Positions 16,938-24,854 of a stretch of 53,824 nucleotides of DNA are shown one piece after another; the stretch's first letter is position 1, and the number at the start of each line of letters is the position of its first letter. The notes under the pieces are model-generated. The model did no database searches. It was not told the origin of the DNA and worked only from the letters and a program-made list of their open reading frames with translations. The stretch comes from Alistipes sp. (GTDB lineage Bacteria > Bacteroidota > Bacteroidia > Bacteroidales > Rikenellaceae): positions 1 through 53,824 of the forward strand of contig JAFTVW010000025.1 of NCBI GenBank assembly GCA_017465605.1, read 5' to 3'. A program made the position numbers and the translations under genes.

Positions 16938-18290
16938 TTATTTAGCTGCATTGGCGGCTGCACGAGCTCGAATGATACCCATCACAGTTGACTTACCCAA
17001 ACGCACATAATCCAACAACGACAAGCCAGCAGGACAAGAGTATTGGCAGCAACCACACTCAATACAGTTGGTGATATACTCTGCCTCCAACTGCTCCCAC
17101 ATCTGCTTCTGTGTAAGACGAATGATAAGGTAAGGCTCCAAGCCCATCGGGCAAGCCGACACACACTTTGCACACTTGATACAACTCTCAACCTCAACTC
17201 GGTGAGCCTCCTTGCCGCTATATACGGTAACACCTGAGCAGCCCTTCGTGACGGGTGAGTCGATGTTAATCATCGGGCGACCCATCATAGGACCTCCGTT
17301 GACAACCTTCACATCGCCCTCGGGAAGACCACCTGCCATCTCAACCAACTTTGAGATAGGAGTACCCATACGAGTAAGCAGGTTACGAGGCTGCTTTAAC
17401 TCCTTACCTGTGATGGTTACGACACGCTCGATAAGAGGCTTATTCTTCTGCACCGCATCATAAACTGCAACAGTTGTTGAAGCATTGCAAACTACTGCTC
17501 CGACGTGGATAGGCAATCCGGGAGGAGGTGGTACCTCGCGGCCAGTGATAGCTGCGATGAGCTGCTTCTCACCACCCTGCGGATACTGCACCTTCAAAGG
17601 CTCAACAGTTACAGCATATTTACCCTGCTTGATGAGCTTATTAAGGTGAGCAATAGCATCAGGTTTATTATTCTCAACACCAATTACTGCCTTCTCTACA
17701 CCCAAAGCCTTCTTCAAAATCTCAACGCCAACGAGTAGCTCCTCGCCACGCTCCAACATTGTACGGTGGTCGGAAGTCAAATATGGCTCACACTCCACAC
17801 CGTTGATAATCAGATACTCGGCCTTGCAACCATTGGGAATTGACAACTTAACGTGGGTTGGGAATGTAGCACCACCCATACCTACGATACCGGCTTCTTT
17901 GATTTTCGCGATGATTGCCGCTGAATCCAAATTGCACTCGCGTTTAATCTCGGTTGTACGGTCAATCTCGGGTAACCACTCATCACCCTCACGCTTGATG
18001 GTAATCATCATCTGACGCATACCCTGACCGTTAACCTGCATATCGACAGCAGTAACAGTACCAGAGATTGGTGAATGGATATTGGCCGACATAAAGCCTG
18101 TTGCCTCGGCGATAAGCTGACCAGTAAGTACCTTGTCGCCCTTCGCAACCTTAGCCGTTGCAGGAGCTCCGATATGTTGTCCGAGCGGAATATTGACTAC
18201 GTCGGGAAGTTCCAACACCTCGATAGGCTTGGTGTTGCTCCATTGCTTATTGTCTGACGGGTGAACTCCGCCAATAGGAAATGTCTTCAT
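16938..18290 (-). CDS. rnfC: Rnf electron transport complex subunit C
   Basis: 450 residues, cytoplasmic. The N-terminal barrel-sandwich part starts near GGVHPSDNKQWSN. The central NADH/FMN-binding region has GIVGMGGATFPTHVK and NGVECEPYLTSDHR, as in NuoF/RnfC proteins. The C-terminus has two 4Fe-4S motifs, CIKCAKCVSACPMG and CIECGCCQYSCPAG. RnfC is the NAD(H)-oxidising/reducing subunit, exchanging electrons with RnfB. Length is typical of the short RnfC of Bacteroidetes, with none of the long Ala-rich tail of gammaproteobacterial RnfC; here the Ala/Pro/Lys tail is on RnfB instead. Confidence 0.96.
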   Translation of the reverse strand: MKTFPIGGVHPSDNKQWSNTKPIEVLELPDVVNIPLGQHIGAPATAKVAKGDKVLTGQLIAEATGFMSANIHSPISGTVTAVDMQVNGQGMRQMMITIKREGDEWLPEIDRTTEIKRECNLDSAAIIAKIKEAGIVGMGGATFPTHVKLSIPNGCKAEYLIINGVECEPYLTSDHRTMLERGEELLVGVEILKKALGVEKAVIGVENNKPDAIAHLNKLIKQGKYAVTVEPLKVQYPQGGEKQLIAAITGREVPPPPGLPIHVGAVVCNASTTVAVYDAVQKNKPLIERVVTITGKELKQPRNLLTRMGTPISKLVEMAGGLPEGDVKVVNGGPMMGRPMINIDSPVTKGCSGVTVYSGKEAHRVEVESCIKCAKCVSACPMGLEPYLIIRLTQKQMWEQLEAEYITNCIECGCCQYSCPAGLSLLDYVRLGKSTVMGIIRARAAANAAK

Positions 18291-18301
18291 AATCTTGAAC
18301 G

Positions 18302-19252
18302 TTATTTCTGCTCGTTAACACTCTCTTTCTTCTCTGCCACGGCGGGTTTTGCAGGCTCGGCTGCTTTTGCAGTTTCGGCTGGCTTTGCGGCGGGAGCTGC
18401 TGGCTTTGCGGCTGGGGCTTTGGGCTCCTTTGGAAGTGGCTCCATATTCTTCAACACGATAGCACCCGTAGGACACTCATTTACACACTTGCGGCACAAC
18501 TTACACTTCTGTGGGTCGATATATGCCAAACCATTCTCAACTGTGATAGCTCCAAAAGCACACACCTTTGCACACTTACCACAACCGATACAACCTGCCT
18601 TACAAGCCTTCATAGTCACGGCACCCTTATCTTTCGATACGCAGCTAACATAGATGGCTCTGTTCTTTGGCCACTTCTTGCGAAGCTCGATGATTCCCTT
18701 TGGACAAGCCTTTACGCAAGCTCCACAAGCTGTACACTTGTCGGCATCAACCTCGGCAATACCTGTCTCGGGATTGACGTGAATAGCATCGAAGGCACAA
18801 GCATCAACACAATCACCATAACCAAGACAACCATAGGCACAAGCTGTCTCGCCAACATAGACTGTTGATGCAACTGCACAGCTCTTTGCACCGTTGTAGG
18901 TGTTGTTGCGGGGACGCTTTGCGCAAGTACCACCACAACGTACAGTTGCCACAGTAGGCTCCTTCTCGGGAGCTACCTTACCCAGATACGATGCCATACT
19001 CTTCATACATTCAGCACCGCCCACAGGGCAATACAATGCAGAAATGTCGTCGCGCAGAACCATAGCTTCGGCCATAGCTCGACAACCGGCAAATCCACAT
19101 CCACCACAGTTTGCACCTGGCAACATCTTCTCCACCTCATCGATACGAGGATCTTCCTCTACCTTGAACTTCTGAGCCACAAAATAGAGAATGACAGCCG
19201 CCAAGATACCCAGCAAACTGAGTGTCAAAATCGTAGATAATAATACCGTCAT
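18302..19252 (-). CDS. rnfB: Rnf electron transport complex subunit B (ferredoxin-binding)
   Basis: 316 residues. Order: N-terminal membrane helix (about 4-24); the four-Cys cluster domain PGANCGGCGFAGC with a Cys further on (YCPVGG); CAYGCLGYGDCVDACAF; then ferredoxin-like motifs CTACGACVKACPKG, CKAGCIGCGKCAKVCAF and CKLCRKCVNECPTG. RnfB accepts electrons from reduced ferredoxin and passes them to RnfC. The last ~45 residues are a low-complexity Ala/Pro/Lys/Glu tail, probably disordered. The start overlaps the rseC stop by 4 bases. Confidence 0.96.
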   Translation of the reverse strand: MTVLLSTILTLSLLGILAAVILYFVAQKFKVEEDPRIDEVEKMLPGANCGGCGFAGCRAMAEAMVLRDDISALYCPVGGAECMKSMASYLGKVAPEKEPTVATVRCGGTCAKRPRNNTYNGAKSCAVASTVYVGETACAYGCLGYGDCVDACAFDAIHVNPETGIAEVDADKCTACGACVKACPKGIIELRKKWPKNRAIYVSCVSKDKGAVTMKACKAGCIGCGKCAKVCAFGAITVENGLAYIDPQKCKLCRKCVNECPTGAIVLKNMEPLPKEPKAPAAKPAAPAAKPAETAKAAEPAKPAVAEKKESVNEQK

Positions 19253-19677
19253 TTTGTTTGTTTTGTTATTATAAATTCTATTGTATTCTTAACTTTACCT
19301 TGCAACAGCCACAATACAACATAATAGATTGCGACTCCTGCCAATGCCATTGCAGCTGCTACTGCCTCGCTTGTCCCAACAGCGACGGCCACTACAAGCA
19401 ATATTGTCAAAATAAAAAATGGGGCCACATAGGCCAATAAGACCGATATAGCACCCATAGATTTTTGTTGCAATGCGACCTCTACATTATCACCCACCTG
19501 ATAATGATGAGCCATAGGGGTAGCAACCTCAACGATCTTATCTTTTGACTCGTCAACTCCACACGCCATTCGAGCGTGACACCCACTGCACGCACTATCT
19601 ACGCTCATACGAACATAGACTATATCTTTCTCTACACGAATCACCTCGCCCGAGTGTTTTATCGGAGTTGCAGCCAT
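19249..19677 (-). CDS. rseC: RseC-family protein associated with Rnf
   Basis: 142 residues. The N-terminal domain has a Cys cluster in SACSGCHARMACG, as in RseC/SoxR-reducing-system proteins, followed by two membrane helices (about 73-96 and 101-121) and a short basic tail. RseC members occur with rnf genes and with sigma-E regulation in proteobacteria; here the gene overlaps rnfB by 4 bases, so a role in Rnf assembly or regulation is likely. It lies 33 bases after nadE, so the two are probably on one transcript. Confidence 0.88.
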   Translation of the reverse strand: MAATPIKHSGEVIRVEKDIVYVRMSVDSACSGCHARMACGVDESKDKIVEVATPMAHHYQVGDNVEVALQQKSMGAISVLLAYVAPFFILTILLVVAVAVGTSEAVAAAMALAGVAIYYVVLWLLQGKVKNTIEFIITKQTK

Positions 19678-19710
19678 AAGTATAAATCGGATTCAATTTA
19701 GACAAACAGT

Positions 19711-21294
19711 CTAATAACCGTATTTATTCACAAGTGGGAACAAGCACTCGTGACGGAACGAGCTGGTTGACAGGCGTAATACGGGAGGATACTGGTAACG
19801 CTTCTTTACGTTGCGCATAACCATAGTATGAATCTTCTCGACAACCTCCGAATCAAATCCAGCATTGATAATCTCCTCGCGATGCTCACCATTCTCAATC
19901 ATACGATACAATATGGCATCTACAACCTCATAGGGTGGCAAGATATCGCTATCCTTTTGGTTGGGGTAGAGCTCCGATGTAGGCTCTTTTTTGAGAATAA
20001 CCTCTGGAATTGGATTATCGAAATTCATATTGATATATCGTGCCAAATCGTAAATCTCGCTCTTATAGAGGTCACCCGTTACACTGAATGCACCAGCGGT
20101 ATCGCCATAAAGAGTACACCAGCCAACGGCATTCTCGCTCTTATTTGAGCAGTTGAGCAATATATATCCCTCTTTGTTTTGCAACGCCATCAAAAGTACA
20201 GTTCGGATACGCGATTGGATATTCTCCTCGGTGGCATCAAACTCTGTACCACCAATCACTGGTTTCAATGTTCCGACGATAGAGTCGTAAACGGCCTTGA
20301 TAGGCAGAACGCTATACTCAATGCCCAAATTGTTGGCCAAGACCTTTGCATCTTCCACAGAGTCGTCAGAAGAGAACTGCGAAGGCATCATCAAAGCCTT
20401 GACATTCTCTGCTCCCAATGCACCTACTGCCAAACAAGCCACGACCGATGAATCGATACCGCCCGACAAACCGATACAAGCTTTTGTATAACCGTTCTTG
20501 TGGAAATAGTCACGCAAACCAAGACAAGCTGCTCGATAGACCATACGAGTACGGTGGTTGTATGATGTAAAGGGAGACTCCTGAGCCTCGTGCTCAGCCA
20601 AAGTATCGTAAATCTGGAAATCCTCCTCGAAATCCTTCATCAACAATTCGAGCTTACCCTCACAATTCATAACGCCCGACATACCATCGTAAACCAAATC
20701 GCCTGAACCTCCCACTTGATTAACGATAATAACCTTGCGACCCTCGGTATAGGTCAGTCGGCGTATTGTCTCGTAGCGGTATGAGAGCAGGCCCTTTCCA
20801 TAACGACGTGCATTGACACTAAGGACAAAATCGGCGTGCTGCGGCAAATCCTGCAAACGCGACAAATCGTCACCTACAATTACAGCCACCTGACAACCGT
20901 TGATGTCGATGATTTGATAACCTTCGCCAGCAACGATGAAACCCATCTCGCGGCGGGCTGTGATATGTTGTTTCTCGATTGTTTCGCAGATACGGCCATT
21001 ACGCATTACCACTGCGGCACTCACTGCGCCTCGCTCGGTAAGCATAGGCGAGCCCACAATCGCAGTTACCTTGCGACACTCCTTAGCGATGCGTTCCAAA
21101 GCCTCCTCACACAATGTAAGGAATGTAGTTTTACGCAACAAGTCATAAGCTGGATTACCACTTACGGCATACTCGGCAAATACAACCAAATCAGCACCCT
21201 CCATCTCCGCCTTGCGGATAGACTCAATGATGCGATTGGCATTAGCATCAATATCACCAATAGTGTAGTTTAATTGAGCAAGAGCTATTTTCAT
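19711..21294 (-). CDS. nadE: NAD+ synthase of the glutamine-dependent type, glutaminase Cys missing
   Basis: 527 residues from ATG 21294. A longer frame to 21333 is rejected because the -7 box lies at 21331-21338. N-terminal nitrilase-like domain (1-250), then the ATP-pyrophosphatase synthetase domain with SGGIDSS (277-283) and NKSENAVGWCTLYGDTAG. In the nitrilase domain the base Glu41 (FAEYAVSG) and Lys108 (EKQHI) are kept, but where the nucleophile Cys is expected (ICED-type motif) the protein has IVGDD with Gly141 (codon at 20872-20874). It should therefore still make NAD+ from deamido-NAD+ and ATP, but probably with ammonia. It precedes the rnf operon, whose product uses NAD. Confidence 0.93.
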   Translation of the reverse strand: MKIALAQLNYTIGDIDANANRIIESIRKAEMEGADLVVFAEYAVSGNPAYDLLRKTTFLTLCEEALERIAKECRKVTAIVGSPMLTERGAVSAAVVMRNGRICETIEKQHITARREMGFIVAGEGYQIIDINGCQVAVIVGDDLSRLQDLPQHADFVLSVNARRYGKGLLSYRYETIRRLTYTEGRKVIIVNQVGGSGDLVYDGMSGVMNCEGKLELLMKDFEEDFQIYDTLAEHEAQESPFTSYNHRTRMVYRAACLGLRDYFHKNGYTKACIGLSGGIDSSVVACLAVGALGAENVKALMMPSQFSSDDSVEDAKVLANNLGIEYSVLPIKAVYDSIVGTLKPVIGGTEFDATEENIQSRIRTVLLMALQNKEGYILLNCSNKSENAVGWCTLYGDTAGAFSVTGDLYKSEIYDLARYINMNFDNPIPEVILKKEPTSELYPNQKDSDILPPYEVVDAILYRMIENGEHREEIINAGFDSEVVEKIHTMVMRNVKKRYQYPPVLRLSTSSFRHECLFPLVNKYGY

Positions 21295-21330
21295 TTTCCT
21301 ATTCGATTTAGAAAAAATTATAACACACGG

Positions 21331-21338
21331 CAAAGGTA
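21331..21338 (-). promoter_or_regulatory. -7 box of the nadE-rseC-rnf transcript
   Basis: TACCTTTG on the minus strand; predicted transcription start near 21325, about 30 bases before the nadE ATG. No TTG at the usual -33 distance. Confidence 0.5.
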
Positions 21339-21470
21339 ACGATTATTTCACAAACAAAATTAAAAATACGCCCTTATTTTACAAAAAATAAGGGGCGGAA
21401 AGTTTTTTAACCGTCCGCCACCAAAAATTTATTTACATATAGGCTAATACACCTACCTTTTAGAAGAAAA

Positions 21471-22160
21471 TCAGTTTGATTTCTTTACCAAAACGAAGAA
21501 TGCACTAATCTCTTGTTGGTCAAGAGCCTGACGCACATTAAATCGCTTTACCTGAGTTTCATAACCATCTTTTACTATCTTAAATTCGATTTGAACATCT
21601 CTTGAATTTTCATAGGTAAGTCCAAGAATATTAAATGGCCGAGTCTCCTCATAAGGGGTTGTTTGTAAATATGTTTCATTCGTATTTTTCACAACGGCAG
21701 GTATGCTTGAAATAACACGATAGAATATTCTCGCTCCTTGTGGATCTGAATCAACAGCCCATCTTATAATAGCTTGTTCGAGCGTGGTTTTACCCGGATT
21801 ATCTCGACTTACCATTTCACTCGCTGCTCCCGAAGGAATGGTTGGGTCCTGTGCATATACATTACGAACTAATCTTTGTGTAATCTCTGCTGGATATTCC
21901 TTCTTACCCGAAAACTGTTTTTGTTTAACAACCAACACTTTTCCTTCGTCATAGCCATTCTTTTTAAGTCCCAAAGTAAACGACTTTCCTCCTGGATTTT
22001 TAATCATTGTAGGAGTTTTCAAATTAGTTGGGACACCATTGATAAACACTTCTGCGTCAGATGGCTCTGAATTAATCACGATTCTTTTTTGCGCACTAAC
22101 TGTATTTAGCATCAATCCGCTAAATGCAATAGCCAAAGATAATAAAAATAACCTTTTCAT
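21471..22160 (-). CDS. Secreted PEGA-like domain protein
   Basis: 229 residues with a signal peptide ending near VSAQ. Two segments resemble PEGA-type beta-sandwich domains: residues about 25-70 (RIVINSEPSDAEVFINGVP with LKTPTMIK) and about 132-215 (WAVDSDPQGARIFYRVI, TTPYEETRPFNI, FKIVKDGYETQVKRFNV). PEGA domains are found on cell-surface and signalling proteins; the function here is unknown. The N-terminal unit keeps the pattern S-x-P-x-x-A-x-V-x-I-x-G. The structured RNA candidate at 22244-22357 ends 84 bases before the start codon on the same strand, so it could be a leader of this gene. The nearest -7 box is at 22468-22475. Confidence 0.75.
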   Translation of the reverse strand: MKRLFLLSLAIAFSGLMLNTVSAQKRIVINSEPSDAEVFINGVPTNLKTPTMIKNPGGKSFTLGLKKNGYDEGKVLVVKQKQFSGKKEYPAEITQRLVRNVYAQDPTIPSGAASEMVSRDNPGKTTLEQAIIRWAVDSDPQGARIFYRVISSIPAVVKNTNETYLQTTPYEETRPFNILGLTYENSRDVQIEFKIVKDGYETQVKRFNVRQALDQQEISAFFVLVKKSN

Positions 22161-22243
22161 ATCAATAAAAAAATTAAACTACCTGTCCCTCGGCAATATT
22201 AACAAATAACGAACATAAAAAACGTGGGACAATATTTTAATTC

Positions 22244-22357
22244 GTCTCTAAGGTCTTCCACAACCTATACCCCGAAAATAGAATAAAGCCCACGCAAAAA
22301 GCGTGAGCGTCATACTTTATCCTTCGGGGTCTTGAAAAAAGTGGAAGTTTTAGAGAC
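22244..22357 (-). ncRNA. Structured RNA candidate, 6S-like architecture
   Basis: Nested perfect helices: GTCTCTAA (22244-22251) with TTAGAGAC (22350-22357); CTTCCAC (22255-22261) with GTGGAAG (22341-22347); ACCCCGAA (22269-22276) with TTCGGGGT (22323-22330); ATAAAG (22283-22288) with CTTTAT (22315-22320); CACGC (22291-22295) with GCGTG (22301-22305). A central asymmetric bubble separates the second and third helices. The minus strand is preferred because TATTTTTA, one base off the -7 consensus, sits 5 bases before the outer helix there, and a T6 run follows about 25 bases after its other end. A long rod with a central bubble is the shape of 6S RNA, and a 6S-Flavo family is known in Bacteroidetes. 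Assignment to it is inference. Alternative: a leader of the PEGA-like gene. Confidence 0.55.
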
Positions 22358-22495
22358 CAGAATAAAAATAACGCTTAGTATGTATTTACCTCTAATAGAG
22401 GAGAAAAATTTAATCTAAATATTATTTATCCATAGGCAAAATTTTATGTTATAATTCTTATGTATCGCAAATATAGCATTTTTTTCTAACAAAGT
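22358..22495. other. Upstream part of the 22.2-22.5 kb spacer
   Basis: No gene. Contains a 6+6 palindrome CCTCTAATAGAGG (22389-22401) and, on the minus strand, TATATTTG at 22475-22468 just after the zinc-ribbon gene's terminator; no TTG at the normal distance. Confidence 0.5.
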
Positions 22496-22537
22496 AAAGG
22501 CCTCATAGGATTTTAATAACCCTATGAGGCCTTTTTA
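22496..22537 (-). terminator. Terminator of the nif3/zinc-ribbon operon
   Basis: AAAGGCCTCATAGG (22496-22509) pairs with CCTATGAGGCCTTT (22521-22534). Confidence 0.85.
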
Positions 22538-22565
22538 CCAACTTTGAACTATCACAATTTGTTCC

Positions 22566-23312
22566 TTATTCCTTCTCGGCTACCAAGATACGACCGCAAT
22601 ACTCACAAACGATGAGTTTTTTGCCCTGTCGAACATCAGCCTGACGCTGGGGAGGGATACGGTTGAAGCAACCACCGCAAGCATCGCGCTTTACGGTCAC
22701 AACCGCCAAACCATTGCGAACACTGCCACGAATTCGTGCATAAGCCGTAAGCAGACGCTCATCAATCTTAACCTTAGCCTTTGCAGCCTTATTCTCCAAA
22801 GAAGCAATCTGGTCAGCAGTCTCTGCCTCGATGCTCTCCAACTCACTCTTCTTAGCTGTCAAGTCCACATTGCGCTCGGCCAAAACTGCCTCGGCCTCCT
22901 CCAAATGAGTCTTCTTGCCCTTGATAGCTGATGAATACTCGCGAAGACGCTTCTCTGCAAGCTCAATCTCCAACTCCTGATACTCAATCTCCTTGGTGAT
23001 AGCATCGTACTCACGATTGTTTCGCACGTTGTTCTGCTGCTCCTTGTAGTGAGAAATTTGAATCTTGGCCTGATCAACCTCACGCTTACGCTGCTTGGTG
23101 AGAGAATTAAACTCCTCTATCTCAGCGTTGATGTTGTCGATTCGAGTCTTCAAGCCCTCGATTTCGTCCTCCAAATCTTGCACCTCCAAAGGCAACTCGC
23201 CCTTGACTTTGTTGATTTCATCAATCTGAGAATCAATCTTCTGCAACTCATAGAGAGCCATAATCTTCTCCTGCATCGAATAATCGATTTCAGATGTTTT
23301 CTTTTGTGCCAT
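22566..23312 (-). CDS. Coiled-coil protein with C-terminal C4 zinc ribbon
   Basis: 248 residues. Residues about 12-185 are an almost continuous charged coiled coil (LQKIDSQIDEINKVKGELPL, ENKAAKAKVKIDE). The C-terminus has the zinc ribbon CGGCFNRIPPQ followed by VCEYCGRILVAEKE, the signature of the family found next to Nif3 genes in many bacteria. Its biochemical role is not firmly established; homologues are thought to bind RNA or protein through the hairpin-plus-ribbon fold. The nif3 gene lies 94 bases upstream on the same strand and the terminator follows, so this is the last gene of the unit. Length and layout are normal. Confidence 0.9.
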   Translation of the reverse strand: MAQKKTSEIDYSMQEKIMALYELQKIDSQIDEINKVKGELPLEVQDLEDEIEGLKTRIDNINAEIEEFNSLTKQRKREVDQAKIQISHYKEQQNNVRNNREYDAITKEIEYQELEIELAEKRLREYSSAIKGKKTHLEEAEAVLAERNVDLTAKKSELESIEAETADQIASLENKAAKAKVKIDERLLTAYARIRGSVRNGLAVVTVKRDACGGCFNRIPPQRQADVRQGKKLIVCEYCGRILVAEKE

Positions 23313-23406
23313 ATATCTTAAATTTGTTTATGCTCTACAAACCTAACTCTAACTGTCTGAATTCTACCCGCGTAACCTTTACCAATAGTCGCCCTTACGG
23401 CTACGA

Positions 23407-24189
23407 TTAAAACAAATAGTTCACGGGGTTACAAGAACGCACACTCTTGCGAACTGCAAAGATACATAAATTTTTTGATAAAATATCAAATAAAAGCTGA
23501 ATTGCGCAATATTCACTCTCAAAATGACCCATATCGGCCAAAATAATTGAATTTTCGTGGCGCATAAAGTCGTTATACTTCAAATCGGCAGTCAAGTAGA
23601 TGTCGGCACCCGATGCACGGGCCGTATCGATAAGCGACCCGCCAGAGCCTGTACAGATTGCCACCTTTGAGACCACAGGTTTCACAATATCGCTATGGCG
23701 CATTGCCTTAACATCGAAAAGCTCCATCACTCGACGCATAAATTGGGTAGATTCAACCGCCTCGCCAAGTTCACCCACGACACCAAATCCAGCCCCCTCA
23801 GCCGAAGTAGGTTGCATAACTTCAATATTTTGCAACCCCAAAATTTGAGCCACACGCCAACTCATACCCTGCGGAGTAGAGTCGAGATTGGTGTGTGCGG
23901 CATAAAGCACTATTCCTCGACGAATTGCCTCCTCGACACATCTTTCGGTTTGGCTTGCCGAGTTGAATCGTTTCATCGGGTGAAAGACTATGGGGTGATG
24001 CGTGATAATCATATCACACCCCTCCTCAACTGCCTCGGCAATCACATCTTCGGTAACATCAACCGCCAACAATGCTTTACTGACCTCATCGTCGGCACGA
24101 CCCACAATAAGACCTGCATTATCGTAGGACTCCTGCAACGACAACGGAGCAAATGCCTCAATAACAGATGTTATATCTCTGACTTTCAT
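23407..24189 (-). CDS. Nif3-like dinuclear metal centre protein
   Basis: 260 residues. Conserved metal-binding residues are in place: His64-His65 (THHPIVFH), His99 and Asp103 (AHTNLDS), and GHFESE near the C-terminus. The N-terminus begins with the typical LSLQESYDNAGLIVG. This is the short form without the inserted PII-like domain of the YqfO type. The family (Nif3, YbgI) forms hexameric rings with two metals per subunit; suggested roles include GTP cyclohydrolase-like activity and cell-wall repair, none settled. It starts 3 bases after the MerR-type gene ends and is followed by the zinc-ribbon protein, a common pairing. Confidence 0.92.
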   Translation of the reverse strand: MKVRDITSVIEAFAPLSLQESYDNAGLIVGRADDEVSKALLAVDVTEDVIAEAVEEGCDMIITHHPIVFHPMKRFNSASQTERCVEEAIRRGIVLYAAHTNLDSTPQGMSWRVAQILGLQNIEVMQPTSAEGAGFGVVGELGEAVESTQFMRRVMELFDVKAMRHSDIVKPVVSKVAICTGSGGSLIDTARASGADIYLTADLKYNDFMRHENSIILADMGHFESEYCAIQLLFDILSKNLCIFAVRKSVRSCNPVNYLF

Positions 24190-24192
24190 ACT

Positions 24193-24807
24193 CTAAAACA
24201 ATGATTGCTCATAGAATGGGAATAGCTCCTTATTATCGTCATCGCTCTTTTTCTTGCGACGCACAACACGCTTTTTGGGTTGCTCAGACTTCGGCTCAGA
24301 ATCTTGCTCGGCCTCGGTCGCAGCCTGCGGTTCGGTGGCTGGCTCGGCGGCAAGCTCAGTGACTGGCTCAACTTTCGGCTCGTTGATAGGCTCTGCGACG
24401 GGCTGTACTGTTGTTTTCTGTTCAACTTCCACAGGAGAGTCCTCAACACCAGAACTTACAATCTGCTCACCCACACCAAGTTTCAACTCCTCACGCACCT
24501 CAACCAATGCAGCACGAATACGTTGCAAACGTTCCAGCATCTCGGTATCGCGCGACAAATCGGCTGTTTTAGCTGATGCCCTCATCACCTTATTAGCTCC
24601 TTCAAGGGTCATACCACGCTCCTTGACAAGGTGGTAGATTTGTTTCAATCGCTCGATATCCTCTGGCGAGAATAGACGATTTCCCTTTTTGTTCTTATGC
24701 GGACGAAGACAACTAAATTTTGACTCCCAATGGCGAATAAGCGACGCGTTGACATCGAACATCTCGGCAACCTCGCCCATTGTGTAATAGAGTTTTTTTG
24801 CAACCAT
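24193..24807 (-). CDS. MerR-type DNA-binding regulator with long acidic/basic tail
   Basis: 204 residues. The first ~75 form a MerR winged helix-turn-helix (YTMGEVAEMFDVNASLIRHW, NKKGNRLFSPEDIERLKQIY). A short helical segment follows (about 95-115). Residues about 120-190 are a low-complexity tail rich in Glu-Pro repeats (EPINEPKVEPVTELAAEPAT), then a basic KKRVVRRKKK block. There is no cysteine pattern for metal sensing. This MerR/tail arrangement is seen in Bacteroidetes; no target is known to me. The gene ends 3 bases before nif3 and starts 47 bases after rsmF. Confidence 0.88.
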   Translation of the reverse strand: MVAKKLYYTMGEVAEMFDVNASLIRHWESKFSCLRPHKNKKGNRLFSPEDIERLKQIYHLVKERGMTLEGANKVMRASAKTADLSRDTEMLERLQRIRAALVEVREELKLGVGEQIVSSGVEDSPVEVEQKTTVQPVAEPINEPKVEPVTELAAEPATEPQAATEAEQDSEPKSEQPKKRVVRRKKKSDDDNKELFPFYEQSLF

Positions 24808-24854
24808 AATATATTGTTTTATTATTTTTCAATCAATGTTCAATCTGCATCACG

